From contig JAADDK010000029.1 in the NCBI GenBank assembly GCA_013154005.1, positions 1-41,569 on the forward strand: 41,569 nucleotides of DNA, written 5' to 3'. Positions 24,122 through 32,348 of this stretch are shown piece by piece; positions within the stretch are counted from its first letter, which is position 1, and every line of letters begins with the position of its first letter. A model generated the notes under the pieces. That model saw only the letters and a program-made list of their open reading frames with translations. It made no database searches and was not told the origin of the DNA. Source of the stretch: Methanobacteriota archaeon (lineage in GTDB: Archaea; Thermoplasmatota; Thermoplasmata; Thermoplasmatales; Aciduliprofundaceae). Both the position numbers and the translations under genes were made by a program.

Positions 24122-25528
24122 ATGCTAGAATTAACCCGAAAAATAGCCCAAACAAAGATGAGTGAGGTCTGGGAGGGAAAAATATACGGCATACGTGTGG
24201 CTGTAAAAAAGCCGGTGGAACAGGTAGATATGCTGAAAATACTTCGATTTATCAAGGAGGCAAAATACTGGAAAGAAATCAGCGACTTGGGCATAGACGG
24301 TGTTGCAAGAGTAATCGAGATTGACGAAAACGAGCCATGGTTCGCAACTGAATTTATTGAGGGAGACACGCTGGACCAGCATCTGAGAAATTCAGACATA
24401 CGCGAGATAATGTTCCGGCTTCTGGAAGTGCTGAGAATAATAGGCATTGTGCACAAGCACGGATATTATCATTTTGACCTCAAGCCAAGTAATATAATAA
24501 TCGATAACTTTGGAGATCTTGAAATAATCGACTGGGGTCTGGCAGCACGCATATTCAGAAAAATGGCAGATGAAAAGTACACGTTCATAGGCACTCCATC
24601 GTATGCGCCCCCGGAGCTCTGGGACCCTGAAGTGTACGGCAAACCCGATGAAAAGAGTGATGTGTACGAAATCGGGGCAACATTTTACCGTGTGATAACA
24701 AAGCAGGTACCTTTCACGCGAAAAAGCGAAGTTCTGGAAGGAAAGGTAAGACCATTTCCCAAGAGCGTACCAAAAGGTGTGAAACGCATTATTCTTAAAG
24801 CCATAAATCCAGACAGAGAGAAGAGATATAAAAACACAGATGAGATGTATAAGGACGTAGAAGCATGGCTTCAGCGTGAAAAGATACTCTGGCGCGGGAT
24901 TTATAAAATCCGATTTAAAAACACTCTTCAGATAACATACAATAAGGGTATAAGCTTTGTGGCAGACCCGGAAAAAAGCGACAAATCAAAGAAAATAACT
25001 ATGAGTTTTGGAAGGTTTGGAGAGCAGAATAGATTAAAAAATATGATTGCCACCATCAAAGGCGATAAAATAAAGGCGCATCGCGATATGGTGTTTGTGG
25101 ACTACGGAATAAAAAAGCGCCTTGTGGCGGGTGCTTCTGCAAAATTATATCATGGCACAAGAATTCAGTATAAAAGAGAGAATTTAGGACATCTGGATTT
25201 TGGAATAAGAAACGTAATATACGTCGATTTTCACGGTGAAGACCCGTCTGTTGCCAGAAAATACTTTGATTTTCTGGCATATTTGAAGGAGCATTCCATA
25301 CCTTACGGATTTAAAAGAGGAAAAGAGAGACTAAACATCGTGGCTCATCGCGTTCTTATAAAAGGAGAAACTCCAAAATTTGGATTGGAGGCGATAGCCC
25401 GCCTGGAAAATATAAGAATTCACCTTCGTCTTGTGGAAAAGCCCCTGCCCGACAGGGACATGCTTGTGGACTCCGCCGATGTGGAGCCTGCAACTTTATA
25501 TAGAGAAATACTGGGGTGTGAAAGATGA
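24122..25528 (+). CDS. Eukaryote-like Ser/Thr protein kinase with unusual C-terminal domain
   Basis: 468 residues. The kinase domain is at 1-258: Lys29 in VAVKK (ATP anchor), YHFDLKPSN with catalytic Asp119 (HFD instead of HRD), IIDWGLA with metal Asp137 (DWG instead of DFG), the APPE motif as YAPPELWD and SDVYEIGA of helix F. The glycine-rich loop is missing: KIAQTKMSEVWEG has none of the usual glycines except the last. The active-site residues suggest a working kinase. Lack of the HRD Arg implies it does not need activation-loop phosphorylation. Residues 260-468 form a separate unrecognised alpha/beta domain (WRGIYKIRFKN, HLDFGIRNVIYVDFHGED). No membrane helix is present. It overlaps the PP2C gene by ATGA. 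Confidence 0.9.
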   Translation: MLELTRKIAQTKMSEVWEGKIYGIRVAVKKPVEQVDMLKILRFIKEAKYWKEISDLGIDGVARVIEIDENEPWFATEFIEGDTLDQHLRNSDIREIMFRLLEVLRIIGIVHKHGYYHFDLKPSNIIIDNFGDLEIIDWGLAARIFRKMADEKYTFIGTPSYAPPELWDPEVYGKPDEKSDVYEIGATFYRVITKQVPFTRKSEVLEGKVRPFPKSVPKGVKRIILKAINPDREKRYKNTDEMYKDVEAWLQREKILWRGIYKIRFKNTLQITYNKGISFVADPEKSDKSKKITMSFGRFGEQNRLKNMIATIKGDKIKAHRDMVFVDYGIKKRLVAGASAKLYHGTRIQYKRENLGHLDFGIRNVIYVDFHGEDPSVARKYFDFLAYLKEHSIPYGFKRGKERLNIVAHRVLIKGETPKFGLEAIARLENIRIHLRLVEKPLPDRDMLVDSADVEPATLYREILGCER

Positions 25529-26259
25529 TAAAAACGTTCGGAATAAGCGACGTGGGAATGAAACGAAAAAATAACGAAGATGCCTATTTGATAGAGAGGG
25601 TTGATATTTACGAAAACGGCAAAAAGAGAATTTTTTACGTGCTGGTAGTGGCAGACGGCATGGGAGGGCATGCAGCGGGTGAGGTGGCAAGCGGAATGGT
25701 GGTTGAGCGCTTCACCGCCGCACCATTGACGTATCTTGCAGGAAAGCTTGACGGCATAAAGAAAATCATCGAGTTTGTAAACAGAAAAGTGTATGAGAAA
25801 TCAAAGAAGATGGATAAAAAGATGGGCACCACGCTGGTGGCAGCAATTCTCGAAGGACATCGTGGATTCATATTCAATGTGGGGGATAGCAGAGCGTATC
25901 TGTTTCGCAACGATAAACTAACCCGCATAACTCATGACCACTCAGTGATTCAGGAAATGCTGGACAAAAATGTCATCACGGAAGAGGAAGCAAGGACTCA
26001 TCCACAGCGTCACGTCATAACCATGGCTGTTGGCACCAAAGAAAAGGTAGAACCAGATATGTATCCGCTGAAATTTCAATCGGGAGATGTGCTTTTAATG
26101 TGCAGTGACGGAGTGCATGATATGTTAACCGATGAGGAAATAGAAAAAATAATGATTAAAAACAAAGGAAATCTTGCAAATATGGGAAAAGCAATTATTA
26201 AAGGAGCAAACGACCATGGAGGCAAGGATAATATCACTGTTGTTCTTGCCGAACTGTAA
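25525..26259 (+). CDS. PP2C-type Ser/Thr protein phosphatase
   Basis: 244 residues, the compact PPM/PP2C catalytic domain. Motifs run in order: DVGMKRKNNEDAY, VVADGMGGHAAGEVAS (metal Asp and Gly), MGTTLVAAI, NVGDSRAYLFR, THDHS, MCSDGVHDML and GKDNITVVLAEL, which include the metal-binding Asp residues. It dephosphorylates Ser/Thr and is expected to oppose the kinase encoded immediately upstream, with which it is coupled by an ATGA overlap. The arrangement resembles bacterial Stp/PrkC and type VI secretion PppA/PpkA/Fha modules, but no secretion genes are nearby. Confidence 0.95.
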   Translation: MIKTFGISDVGMKRKNNEDAYLIERVDIYENGKKRIFYVLVVADGMGGHAAGEVASGMVVERFTAAPLTYLAGKLDGIKKIIEFVNRKVYEKSKKMDKKMGTTLVAAILEGHRGFIFNVGDSRAYLFRNDKLTRITHDHSVIQEMLDKNVITEEEARTHPQRHVITMAVGTKEKVEPDMYPLKFQSGDVLLMCSDGVHDMLTDEEIEKIMIKNKGNLANMGKAIIKGANDHGGKDNITVVLAEL

Positions 26260-26292
26260 AACTTTTTTATACAATTTCTCACATGACTGCCA

Positions 26293-26874
26293 GTGATTCT
26301 CAGATGCAATGAGGACTCTGTTCGCGTTATCGCCAGGCACGCAAAAAATGAGCCGGTGGTCATACCCACAGACACGCTTTACGGGCTCGCCATGAGCGTG
26401 TACGGCCCCATCGAAAAAATTTATAAATTGAAAAATCGAGAGCTGGAAAAAAAGATTCCCATCGGCGTTGCAAGCATCGAAATGATGCGGGAGATTGCAT
26501 ACGTGGAGCCCGTATCCGAAAAACTTGTGCAGGCGTTCATGCCCGGCCCGCTTACCCTGGTGCTCAAAAGCAAAATTCCCGAAATCACCGGGCCCACCGT
26601 GGGCGTGCGCATACCGGACCACTTTGTTCCTCTGCGTTTGATGTCCCTCATCGGACCCATCACCATGACCAGCGCTAACATATCCGGGGAAGCGCCACCG
26701 GACACCATCGAGAAAACTATGAACGTGAATGTGAAATACAGGATAGACTGCGGCAAACTGCCCGGCACCGCGTCCACCGTGGTGAGCATGATTGATGGGG
26801 TTAAGTTAATAAGAGCCGGGGCAATATCCTTTTCGGCAATCCTAAAAGTTATGGGTGAGAAGAATGGACCTTAA
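26293..26874 (+). CDS. sua5: Threonylcarbamoyl-AMP synthase (Sua5/YrdC family)
   Basis: 193 residues, the YrdC domain alone, without the C-terminal Sua5 extension. It makes threonylcarbamoyl-AMP from threonine, bicarbonate and ATP for the tRNA t6A37 modification. Visible: VVIPTDTLYGLA, KIYKLKNRELEKKIP (the Lys/Arg binding residues), FMPGPLTLVLKS, GVRIPDH, TSANISGEAP and ASTVVSMIDG. The start is GTG, because the ATG at 26283 is in another frame and soon stops. TTTTTTATAC is centred about 25 bp upstream, indicating a leaderless message. It overlaps map by 11 bases. Confidence 0.94.
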   Translation: MILRCNEDSVRVIARHAKNEPVVIPTDTLYGLAMSVYGPIEKIYKLKNRELEKKIPIGVASIEMMREIAYVEPVSEKLVQAFMPGPLTLVLKSKIPEITGPTVGVRIPDHFVPLRLMSLIGPITMTSANISGEAPPDTIEKTMNVNVKYRIDCGKLPGTASTVVSMIDGVKLIRAGAISFSAILKVMGEKNGP

Positions 26875-27727
26875 AAAATACTTGGAGGCGGGAAAAATCG
26901 GCAAAGAGGCGAGAGAATACGGAAAAGAACTCATTAAGGAGGGGGCATCGTACTACGATGTGGCAAACAAAGTTGAAAAATACATACTGGACGCGGGGGC
27001 AAAGCCCGCGTTTCCCGTAAACCTATCACCCAACAACATAGCGGCGCATTATTCACCCATAAAAGGAGACGGCATGTATTTCAGGCGCGGTGATTTAATA
27101 AAACTCGACCTTGGCGCGCATATTGACGGCTACATATCCGACACCGCCGTGACCGTGGAGGTGGGCACGAGAAACTGGGAAGAGTTGATAGAAGCGTCAA
27201 GCGAAGCGCTGAAAAGCGCAATAAAAATTCTCAGACCCGGCATAGAAATCAGGGAAATCGGAGCGGCAATCGAGGAAGAAATCACAATTCGCGGGTTTCG
27301 CCCAATATACAATCTGACGGGGCACGGCCTTGCCCGCTATGACCTGCACCACGAGATAAGCATACCGAACTACGACGACGGCACGCGCACGGTGCTGCGT
27401 CCGGGCATGGCTTTCGCAATAGAGCCCTTTGCCACAACAGGCAGGGGAAAAGTAAGAAACGGAAAGGGCGGAAACATATACATACTAACCGAGTATCGCC
27501 ATCTCGATGGGTTTTTCTCGGAAATATTTGAAAAATACCGCACTCTGCCTTTTGCCGCACGATGGTGCGAACATCACGAAGATTACTTAGAGCGCCTGAA
27601 AGAGGGCACTAAAAAGGGCGTGGTGCATCATTTTGCAATACTGCAAGAGCGGAAAAAGGCGATGGTGGCACAAACTGAGCACACATTTGTAATGACCGAT
27701 GAGGGTGCCATAGTAACCACGCAGTAG
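26864..27727 (+). CDS. map: Methionine aminopeptidase, type II
   Basis: 287 residues. It removes the initiator methionine from new proteins. The five metal ligands are visible: Asp in IKLDLGAHIDGYISDT (two Asp), His in GHGLARYDLHHEIS, Glu in FAIEPFATTGRG and Glu near the end in TDEGAIVTT. The insert between the His and Glu motifs is the type II mark, and the N-terminus has no extension, as usual in archaea. The ATG at 26864 is preceded by GGTGA at six bases; a GTG nine bases upstream in frame is part of that site. It begins inside the end of sua5. Confidence 0.96.
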   Translation: MDLKKYLEAGKIGKEAREYGKELIKEGASYYDVANKVEKYILDAGAKPAFPVNLSPNNIAAHYSPIKGDGMYFRRGDLIKLDLGAHIDGYISDTAVTVEVGTRNWEELIEASSEALKSAIKILRPGIEIREIGAAIEEEITIRGFRPIYNLTGHGLARYDLHHEISIPNYDDGTRTVLRPGMAFAIEPFATTGRGKVRNGKGGNIYILTEYRHLDGFFSEIFEKYRTLPFAARWCEHHEDYLERLKEGTKKGVVHHFAILQERKKAMVAQTEHTFVMTDEGAIVTTQ

Positions 27728-27762
27728 CGATAATTCAATATACCACAACACAATCCATTTCT

Positions 27763-29073
27763 GTGTATCTGGGCATAGATGATACGGACTCCCGCGACGG
27801 TATGTGCACCACCTACGTTGGACTGCATGCGATACTAAAACTTCAGGAACTGGGCTACGACGTAATCGGATATCCGCGACTGGTGCGCCTTAACCCGAAC
27901 GTACCGTGGAAGACCCGCGGCAACGGAAGCGTAATAGTGAGATTCGGCGCGGGAACGGGCAAAAAATTGTTTATTGGAGAATACAGAGGAACCAGGTTAT
28001 ATGCATATACCCGTGAAAAAAAACGGCAGATAGATTCAAAAGAGCTTGTTGAGTATCTTGCGCGCAATCTTGAAAAATTCTTTATGTTAGATGAGAAAAA
28101 CACCAATCCCGGTGTGGTAATAAGTGCCAAAAAATTTCCAGAAAAGCTTTACTGGAGAGGGGTCCGAGAATTGCTCACCGTGGAGGAGGTTGAACGAATA
28201 ATCGCAGAATCCGGAGCATCGTATAAAAAATACAAACTGGGACGCGGAATAATTGGCGCAAGCTGCGGCATAGCATGGCGCGATCGCAGGCGAACTTACG
28301 AGTTGCTTGCATACACGGACTCAGATACCCGGAGCGTGGACCCCGCCACGGTGAAAGAAATAGACCGCATACCTTCAATATTCGACAGCTACGACCCGGA
28401 AAATGATTACATAGCAATTATGCCAAACTCTCGCACACCTGTACTGTTCGGAATTCGCGGATTGAACCCACAGGAGCTGATTCGTGCAAAATCCATGCTC
28501 CGCACCTCGCCGTATCACTCGTATCTCATTTACGAGACGAACCAGGGCACAGATGACCATCTTGTTAGAAAAAATATTTCGGAAATTGAAGACTACAATA
28601 GCGTTATAGTTAAAGGCACAGTGTCTAAAAATCCGAGACGAATAGAGGGTGGGCACGTGATCTTTGAAATATCCGACCGCACAGGCACCATCTCGTGCGC
28701 CGCGTACGAACCCACGAAGGGATTCAGAAACACAATAGCCCGTCTGCGGGTTGGTGATGTGGTCGAAGTGTACGGTGGCGTGAGAAAAGAGCCGCGCACC
28801 ATCAACATCGAAAAGATACGCATAATATCCGCACCGCCGTACAGGGAGAAAATATCCAACCCCACATGCCCCAACTGCGGAAGAAAAATGGAGAGCATGG
28901 GCGCAGGCAAAGGGTACCGGTGTAGAAAATGCGGATACAAAGTGGGCGAAGAAGCGGCAGAGTATCGGGTGGTGGAGCGGGAGCTGGAAGGATTCTATGA
29001 AGTGCCCACCATCGCGCGCAGGCACCTTGCCATGCCTCTGAAAATTATGAAAAATATGAGAAATGTTTTTTAA
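27763..29073 (+). CDS. tiaS: tRNA(Ile2) 2-agmatinylcytidine synthetase
   Basis: 436 residues. TiaS attaches agmatine to C34 of the AUA-reading tRNA(Ile), an archaea-only modification that prevents misreading of AUG. The N-terminus is YLGIDDTDSRDGMCTTY, with the DDTDS metal/ATP site. There follow WKTRGNGSV and the TCKD-like region ending near residue 190, then an OB-fold nucleic-acid domain (VIVKGTVSKNPRRIEGG to RVGDVVEVYGG). A zinc ribbon CPNCG...CRKCG lies at the C-terminus. The start is GTG, with a TATA-like AATTCAATATA about 27 bp upstream. Confidence 0.96.
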   Translation: MYLGIDDTDSRDGMCTTYVGLHAILKLQELGYDVIGYPRLVRLNPNVPWKTRGNGSVIVRFGAGTGKKLFIGEYRGTRLYAYTREKKRQIDSKELVEYLARNLEKFFMLDEKNTNPGVVISAKKFPEKLYWRGVRELLTVEEVERIIAESGASYKKYKLGRGIIGASCGIAWRDRRRTYELLAYTDSDTRSVDPATVKEIDRIPSIFDSYDPENDYIAIMPNSRTPVLFGIRGLNPQELIRAKSMLRTSPYHSYLIYETNQGTDDHLVRKNISEIEDYNSVIVKGTVSKNPRRIEGGHVIFEISDRTGTISCAAYEPTKGFRNTIARLRVGDVVEVYGGVRKEPRTINIEKIRIISAPPYREKISNPTCPNCGRKMESMGAGKGYRCRKCGYKVGEEAAEYRVVERELEGFYEVPTIARRHLAMPLKIMKNMRNVF

Positions 29074-29093
29074 AGCGAAACATATAATCACAT

Positions 29094-30749
29094 ATGAAAC
29101 TACCACGCGGCAAACTGGAAAAGACGGTTTTTGGCGGTGCCGGTTTTGAAGATATCATAAAGAATCTTGAAAACTCAAAATTTACCGGGTTCATAAAGAT
29201 TGTGCGATACGAAAGAAGTTATGCGATAGCGCAGATTGTTTACGAAAATGGTGTGCCCGTACTGGCCTCTTATGAAAATGAGGTCTCCGAGGTGGGCGAT
29301 GATGCGCTGCCCCATGCAGTAAAGCTGGGCAGAGACGAAGATGCAGTAATCGAGATTCATTCATACTCATACAGCTCATCAACCATCGACATGAACTTTA
29401 TAATTGACAGCTATGCCGAGCACCACACCACCGTGCAGAGCCTGCGCGTGTTTCTCAGCAAACCCACGAGCTTTGAGGATATGAACATAGGCCTCGAACT
29501 TCCAGATTTGAACTTTGATTCTTTTGAAAAAGAGTCCCGAGAGGACACTAAGATACGATACGAAGAATACAGCACCGAGCTGGTGGAGAAAATTGCGCAG
29601 ATTCGGGAAAGGGAGCGTATTTTGAAAGAGCGCGAGCGTGAGCTTCTGGACCGTGAGCGCGAAGTGGCTGAAGAGCGTGCAAAAGTGCACAGAGAGCGCG
29701 AAAAGCTTGAAACTCTGCGCGCGCAAATATCCTCCAAAGCAGAATCGCTGAAAAAAATGAAAGAAGAGCTTGAATCAAAATACAGGGAGATAGAAGACGC
29801 ATACGCCAAAATAAGAGCCAAGGAGCGCAGCATATCCAGAAAAGTTATAGAACTTCGAGAAAGAGAGCAACGGGTGGAAGAGAGAGAGCGTGCAGTGGAA
29901 GAGCTTCAGAGAAAACTCGCAATGGAAAAGGAAGAGCTCAACAAATTGAGAGAGCGCCTTGAAGAGCAGAAACGCTGGATTAACACCCAGATGCGAGAGA
30001 TTAAAGATGCCGAACGCAAAAACGAAGAGCTGGCAGAGCAACTGAAGATACGGGCAGAAGAGCTGAAGAAGAAGGAAGAGAACGTGGAGGTCATGAAAAG
30101 TGAGCTTGAGCGGGAGCGCGCGGAGCTGGAAAAACTGAGAAAACAGATAGAATCGGAGAAAAGCCAGATTGAGGCAAAAATGGAAGAGTTGAAATCAAGA
30201 GAAAAGGAGATTTCTGCGAGAGAGCGCAAATCTCAGGAAGTGATTGAAACGCTCAAAAACATGGAGAAAGAGCTACGTGCGAGAGAGCGCAAACTGGAAA
30301 AGAAGGAAAATGAAATCAAAACAAAGATGCAGGAGCTAAATGAGCTTTCCCAGAGTCTCAGCAAAAAAGAAGAAGAGTTGAAAGAAAAAGAGAGAGCTCT
30401 GGAAAACATGCAAAAAGAGTACAACAGGCAGAGAGACAAACTCGAAAAAGAAGCGATTGCGCTTAAAAAGAAAGAAGTGGAAGTGGAGACGAAAATTTAC
30501 GATATGCAGACTATGGAAAAAGAGCTGGAAAAAAGAGAAAACAGGATTAAGCAGAGAGAAGAGGAACTGGCTCGAAAAGAGGAAGAGCTGGAAAAACTCA
30601 AAAAGAAGCTGTCTGTGAAGGAAGAGCTGCTAATCAAAAAGGAGCAGGAAATCGCGGCAAAAGAGAAAGAGTTAGAAGCGAAAAAGAAAGAGGCAGAAGA
30701 GAAGATAAAGAAGCTTGAAGAAATCAAAGAGAGCTTAAAGGTCCTGTGA
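29094..30749 (+). CDS. Large coiled-coil protein with N-terminal globular domain
   Basis: 551 residues. The first ~125 form a globular alpha/beta domain beginning LPRGKLEKTVFGGAGFED, with FTGFIKIVRYERSYAIAQIVYENG. This resembles archaeal DUF2226-like or DUF4388-like small domains found at the front of signalling or structural proteins. I offer that as a possibility only. From about 165 to 548 the chain is an uninterrupted heptad-rich coil of Glu, Lys, Arg and Leu (REREKLETLRAQI, ELKKKEENVEVMK), long enough for a rod of roughly 55 nm. No hinge domain, ATPase head or membrane segment is present, so it is not SMC or Rad50. TTTTTTAAAG lies ~26 bp before the ATG. Its end overlaps pus10 by 15 bases. 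Confidence 0.85.
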   Translation: MKLPRGKLEKTVFGGAGFEDIIKNLENSKFTGFIKIVRYERSYAIAQIVYENGVPVLASYENEVSEVGDDALPHAVKLGRDEDAVIEIHSYSYSSSTIDMNFIIDSYAEHHTTVQSLRVFLSKPTSFEDMNIGLELPDLNFDSFEKESREDTKIRYEEYSTELVEKIAQIRERERILKERERELLDREREVAEERAKVHREREKLETLRAQISSKAESLKKMKEELESKYREIEDAYAKIRAKERSISRKVIELREREQRVEERERAVEELQRKLAMEKEELNKLRERLEEQKRWINTQMREIKDAERKNEELAEQLKIRAEELKKKEENVEVMKSELERERAELEKLRKQIESEKSQIEAKMEELKSREKEISARERKSQEVIETLKNMEKELRARERKLEKKENEIKTKMQELNELSQSLSKKEEELKEKERALENMQKEYNRQRDKLEKEAIALKKKEVEVETKIYDMQTMEKELEKRENRIKQREEELARKEEELEKLKKKLSVKEELLIKKEQEIAAKEKELEAKKKEAEEKIKKLEEIKESLKVL

Positions 30750-31910
30750 GGTGTCCAGCACCTCCACGACGTCCAGATACACCACCTTTACCTCTTTTCC
30801 GGTTATCTCTGCCAGAGAGGGTTTTGTGCGTCCATTATCACCGTGCATGAGCTCTTTGATATAGGTGCCGCTCTCAGCCAGCACCTCGATGACCCATGCA
30901 TCATCTTCTTTGCCCACCAGAGATATGTCATAAACCTCTCTGACGCGAACCTTATCGGCACGTCTATGCGCAACACGGGTGGGCGTTCTCTGGCGTATCT
31001 TGCCCCGGAGGTTTTGTATTGCGTCCTTTAACTCCTCCTCGGCCAGCTCCACCTGCACAGCAATCCGATATCTTTTTCTAACCTTTGCCGTCTTCACGCG
31101 CCGCACCTCGCTCCGGGAAGAGTATCTCAGCCCAAGAACCTGAACCTTATCTCCCACCGTGGAATTTATGCGCTCTTCAATCTCTTTCAGATTGATTTTT
31201 CTGCGACGCGGTCTCGATATTTCCAGCACGAACGGCCTGCCGTTACCCAGCATTCGCACGTCTATATCCTCCCGGCCCATGCCGTGCAGGGCGTGAGCCG
31301 TGCCTCCCGTGAGCTCCATTATGGGCCCGGCAATAAGCTCTTCCACACTCTCTTTGTACTTGCCCGATGGCCATTTTGTCTGCGGCAATTCCCGGGACAG
31401 CTTGCGGTATCTTCCGTATATGAACAGGGGCTTGATTTCCAGCTGCACATCGTCGTACTCCGTATCAATGATTATGGCAAGATCAGGATTGGAAAGGTCC
31501 ACCTCCTTGCCCAGAGCATCGCTGAGCGCCTTGCCCAGCTCGCGATTGAACTCTCTGCTTATGCTCTCCCCGCAGCCCTCTGCACAGTGCGATTCCTGAA
31601 TATTCTTCTCCGCTTCCACAATGTCCCGCGGAAACCTGCTTCCCACAAGAAACGTGTCAAATTCGTAATCTTCCACCACCTTTTTAATGTACTGCACATA
31701 GTCAGGAATACGCTCAAAAATATTGCCGCAAAGTGCACATTCTTCCGGCTCCAGCTCCTCCACCGATTCGTTGTGCTGCATGGCAAACAGCACGCGCAGG
31801 GCCCGGCCCCGCTCCTTGTTCGTGAGTCCGTGGCCCCGCATACCGTAAATTCTGCCAAGACAGTGATCGCAGAGCTTTAAATCCTCTCGATTAACCAGTA
31901 TATCCTGCAT
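30735..31910 (-). CDS. pus10: tRNA pseudouridine synthase Pus10
   Basis: 391 residues. It makes pseudouridine 54 and 55 in the tRNA T-loop in archaea. The N-terminal part holds CDHCLGR and CALCG (zinc site) and a THUMP-like region. The catalytic region is GREDIDVRMLGNGRPFVLEI, with the nucleophilic Asp in the EDIDVR segment. The C-terminus keeps the ESGTYIKELMHGDNGRTKPSL motif. The ATG at 31910 is chosen, although an in-frame TTG lies 18 bases upstream: a TATA box lies 25 bp before the ATG, giving a leaderless message. That box is shared with the divergent membrane-protein gene. Confidence 0.95.
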   Translation of the reverse strand: MQDILVNREDLKLCDHCLGRIYGMRGHGLTNKERGRALRVLFAMQHNESVEELEPEECALCGNIFERIPDYVQYIKKVVEDYEFDTFLVGSRFPRDIVEAEKNIQESHCAEGCGESISREFNRELGKALSDALGKEVDLSNPDLAIIIDTEYDDVQLEIKPLFIYGRYRKLSRELPQTKWPSGKYKESVEELIAGPIMELTGGTAHALHGMGREDIDVRMLGNGRPFVLEISRPRRRKINLKEIEERINSTVGDKVQVLGLRYSSRSEVRRVKTAKVRKRYRIAVQVELAEEELKDAIQNLRGKIRQRTPTRVAHRRADKVRVREVYDISLVGKEDDAWVIEVLAESGTYIKELMHGDNGRTKPSLAEITGKEVKVVYLDVVEVLDTSQDL

Positions 31911-31931
31911 ACTGCCACATTGACACAACCG

Positions 31932-31938
31932 TTATATA
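31932..31938. promoter_or_regulatory. Single TATA box apparently serving two divergent leaderless genes
   Basis: TTATATA reads as TATATAA on the other strand. Its centre is 27 bp from the plus-strand ATG at 31962 and 25 bp from the minus-strand ATG at 31910. The only intergenic DNA is the 51 bases between the two starts, and no second TATA-like box is evident. Confidence 0.55.
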
Positions 31939-31961
31939 CTTTTTTCACAATACTTTCGAGA

Positions 31962-32348
31962 ATGGAAAATTCTATGGAAAGTGATGAACTTCAAGATGAT
32001 GAGCCGAATGAATATTACGACGCTCCAAAAAATAGCGAGGTGCAGAGCCCTCCAAAACCCACACTCATAATCATCGGGCTCTCGATAACACACATCGGGG
32101 TCGCCATGCTCGTTTATTCGGTGTATATCGGCAATTCTCCCCTGCTATTCACCGTGGGAAGTTTCGCGTATCCCGCTGGCGCAATCGTACTTTTCGCAGC
32201 ACTGATAAAATACTCAAAATATCTGCAGGCGCCAATGCGCACCATAACCATCGTGGCAGGTGTGCTGATTCTGGCATGGGGCATTGTGGGACTGGTTCCA
32301 GTGGCTCACCAAATAATGAATCTCATACTCTTGCAATTATCTTTATAA
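31962..32348 (+). CDS. Small membrane protein with acidic cytoplasmic head
   Basis: 128 residues from the ATG at 31962. The first ~30 are very acidic (MESDELQDDEPNEYY). They are followed by three hydrophobic segments at about 33-56 (TLIIIGLSITHIGVAMLVYS), 60-83 and 93-125. No known family is recognised. The start is supported by the TATA box 27 bp upstream; an ATG 42 bases further up lies in frame, but on the far side of that box. The last 26 bases overlap the end of ychF. Confidence 0.7.
   Translation: MENSMESDELQDDEPNEYYDAPKNSEVQSPPKPTLIIIGLSITHIGVAMLVYSVYIGNSPLLFTVGSFAYPAGAIVLFAALIKYSKYLQAPMRTITIVAGVLILAWGIVGLVPVAHQIMNLILLQLSL

Noticed and set aside
29600-30740. Repetitive GAG/AAA/CGC-rich DNA.
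   Set aside because: It is explained by coiled-coil heptads rich in Glu, Lys and Arg; the repeat unit varies and there is no exact tandem array.
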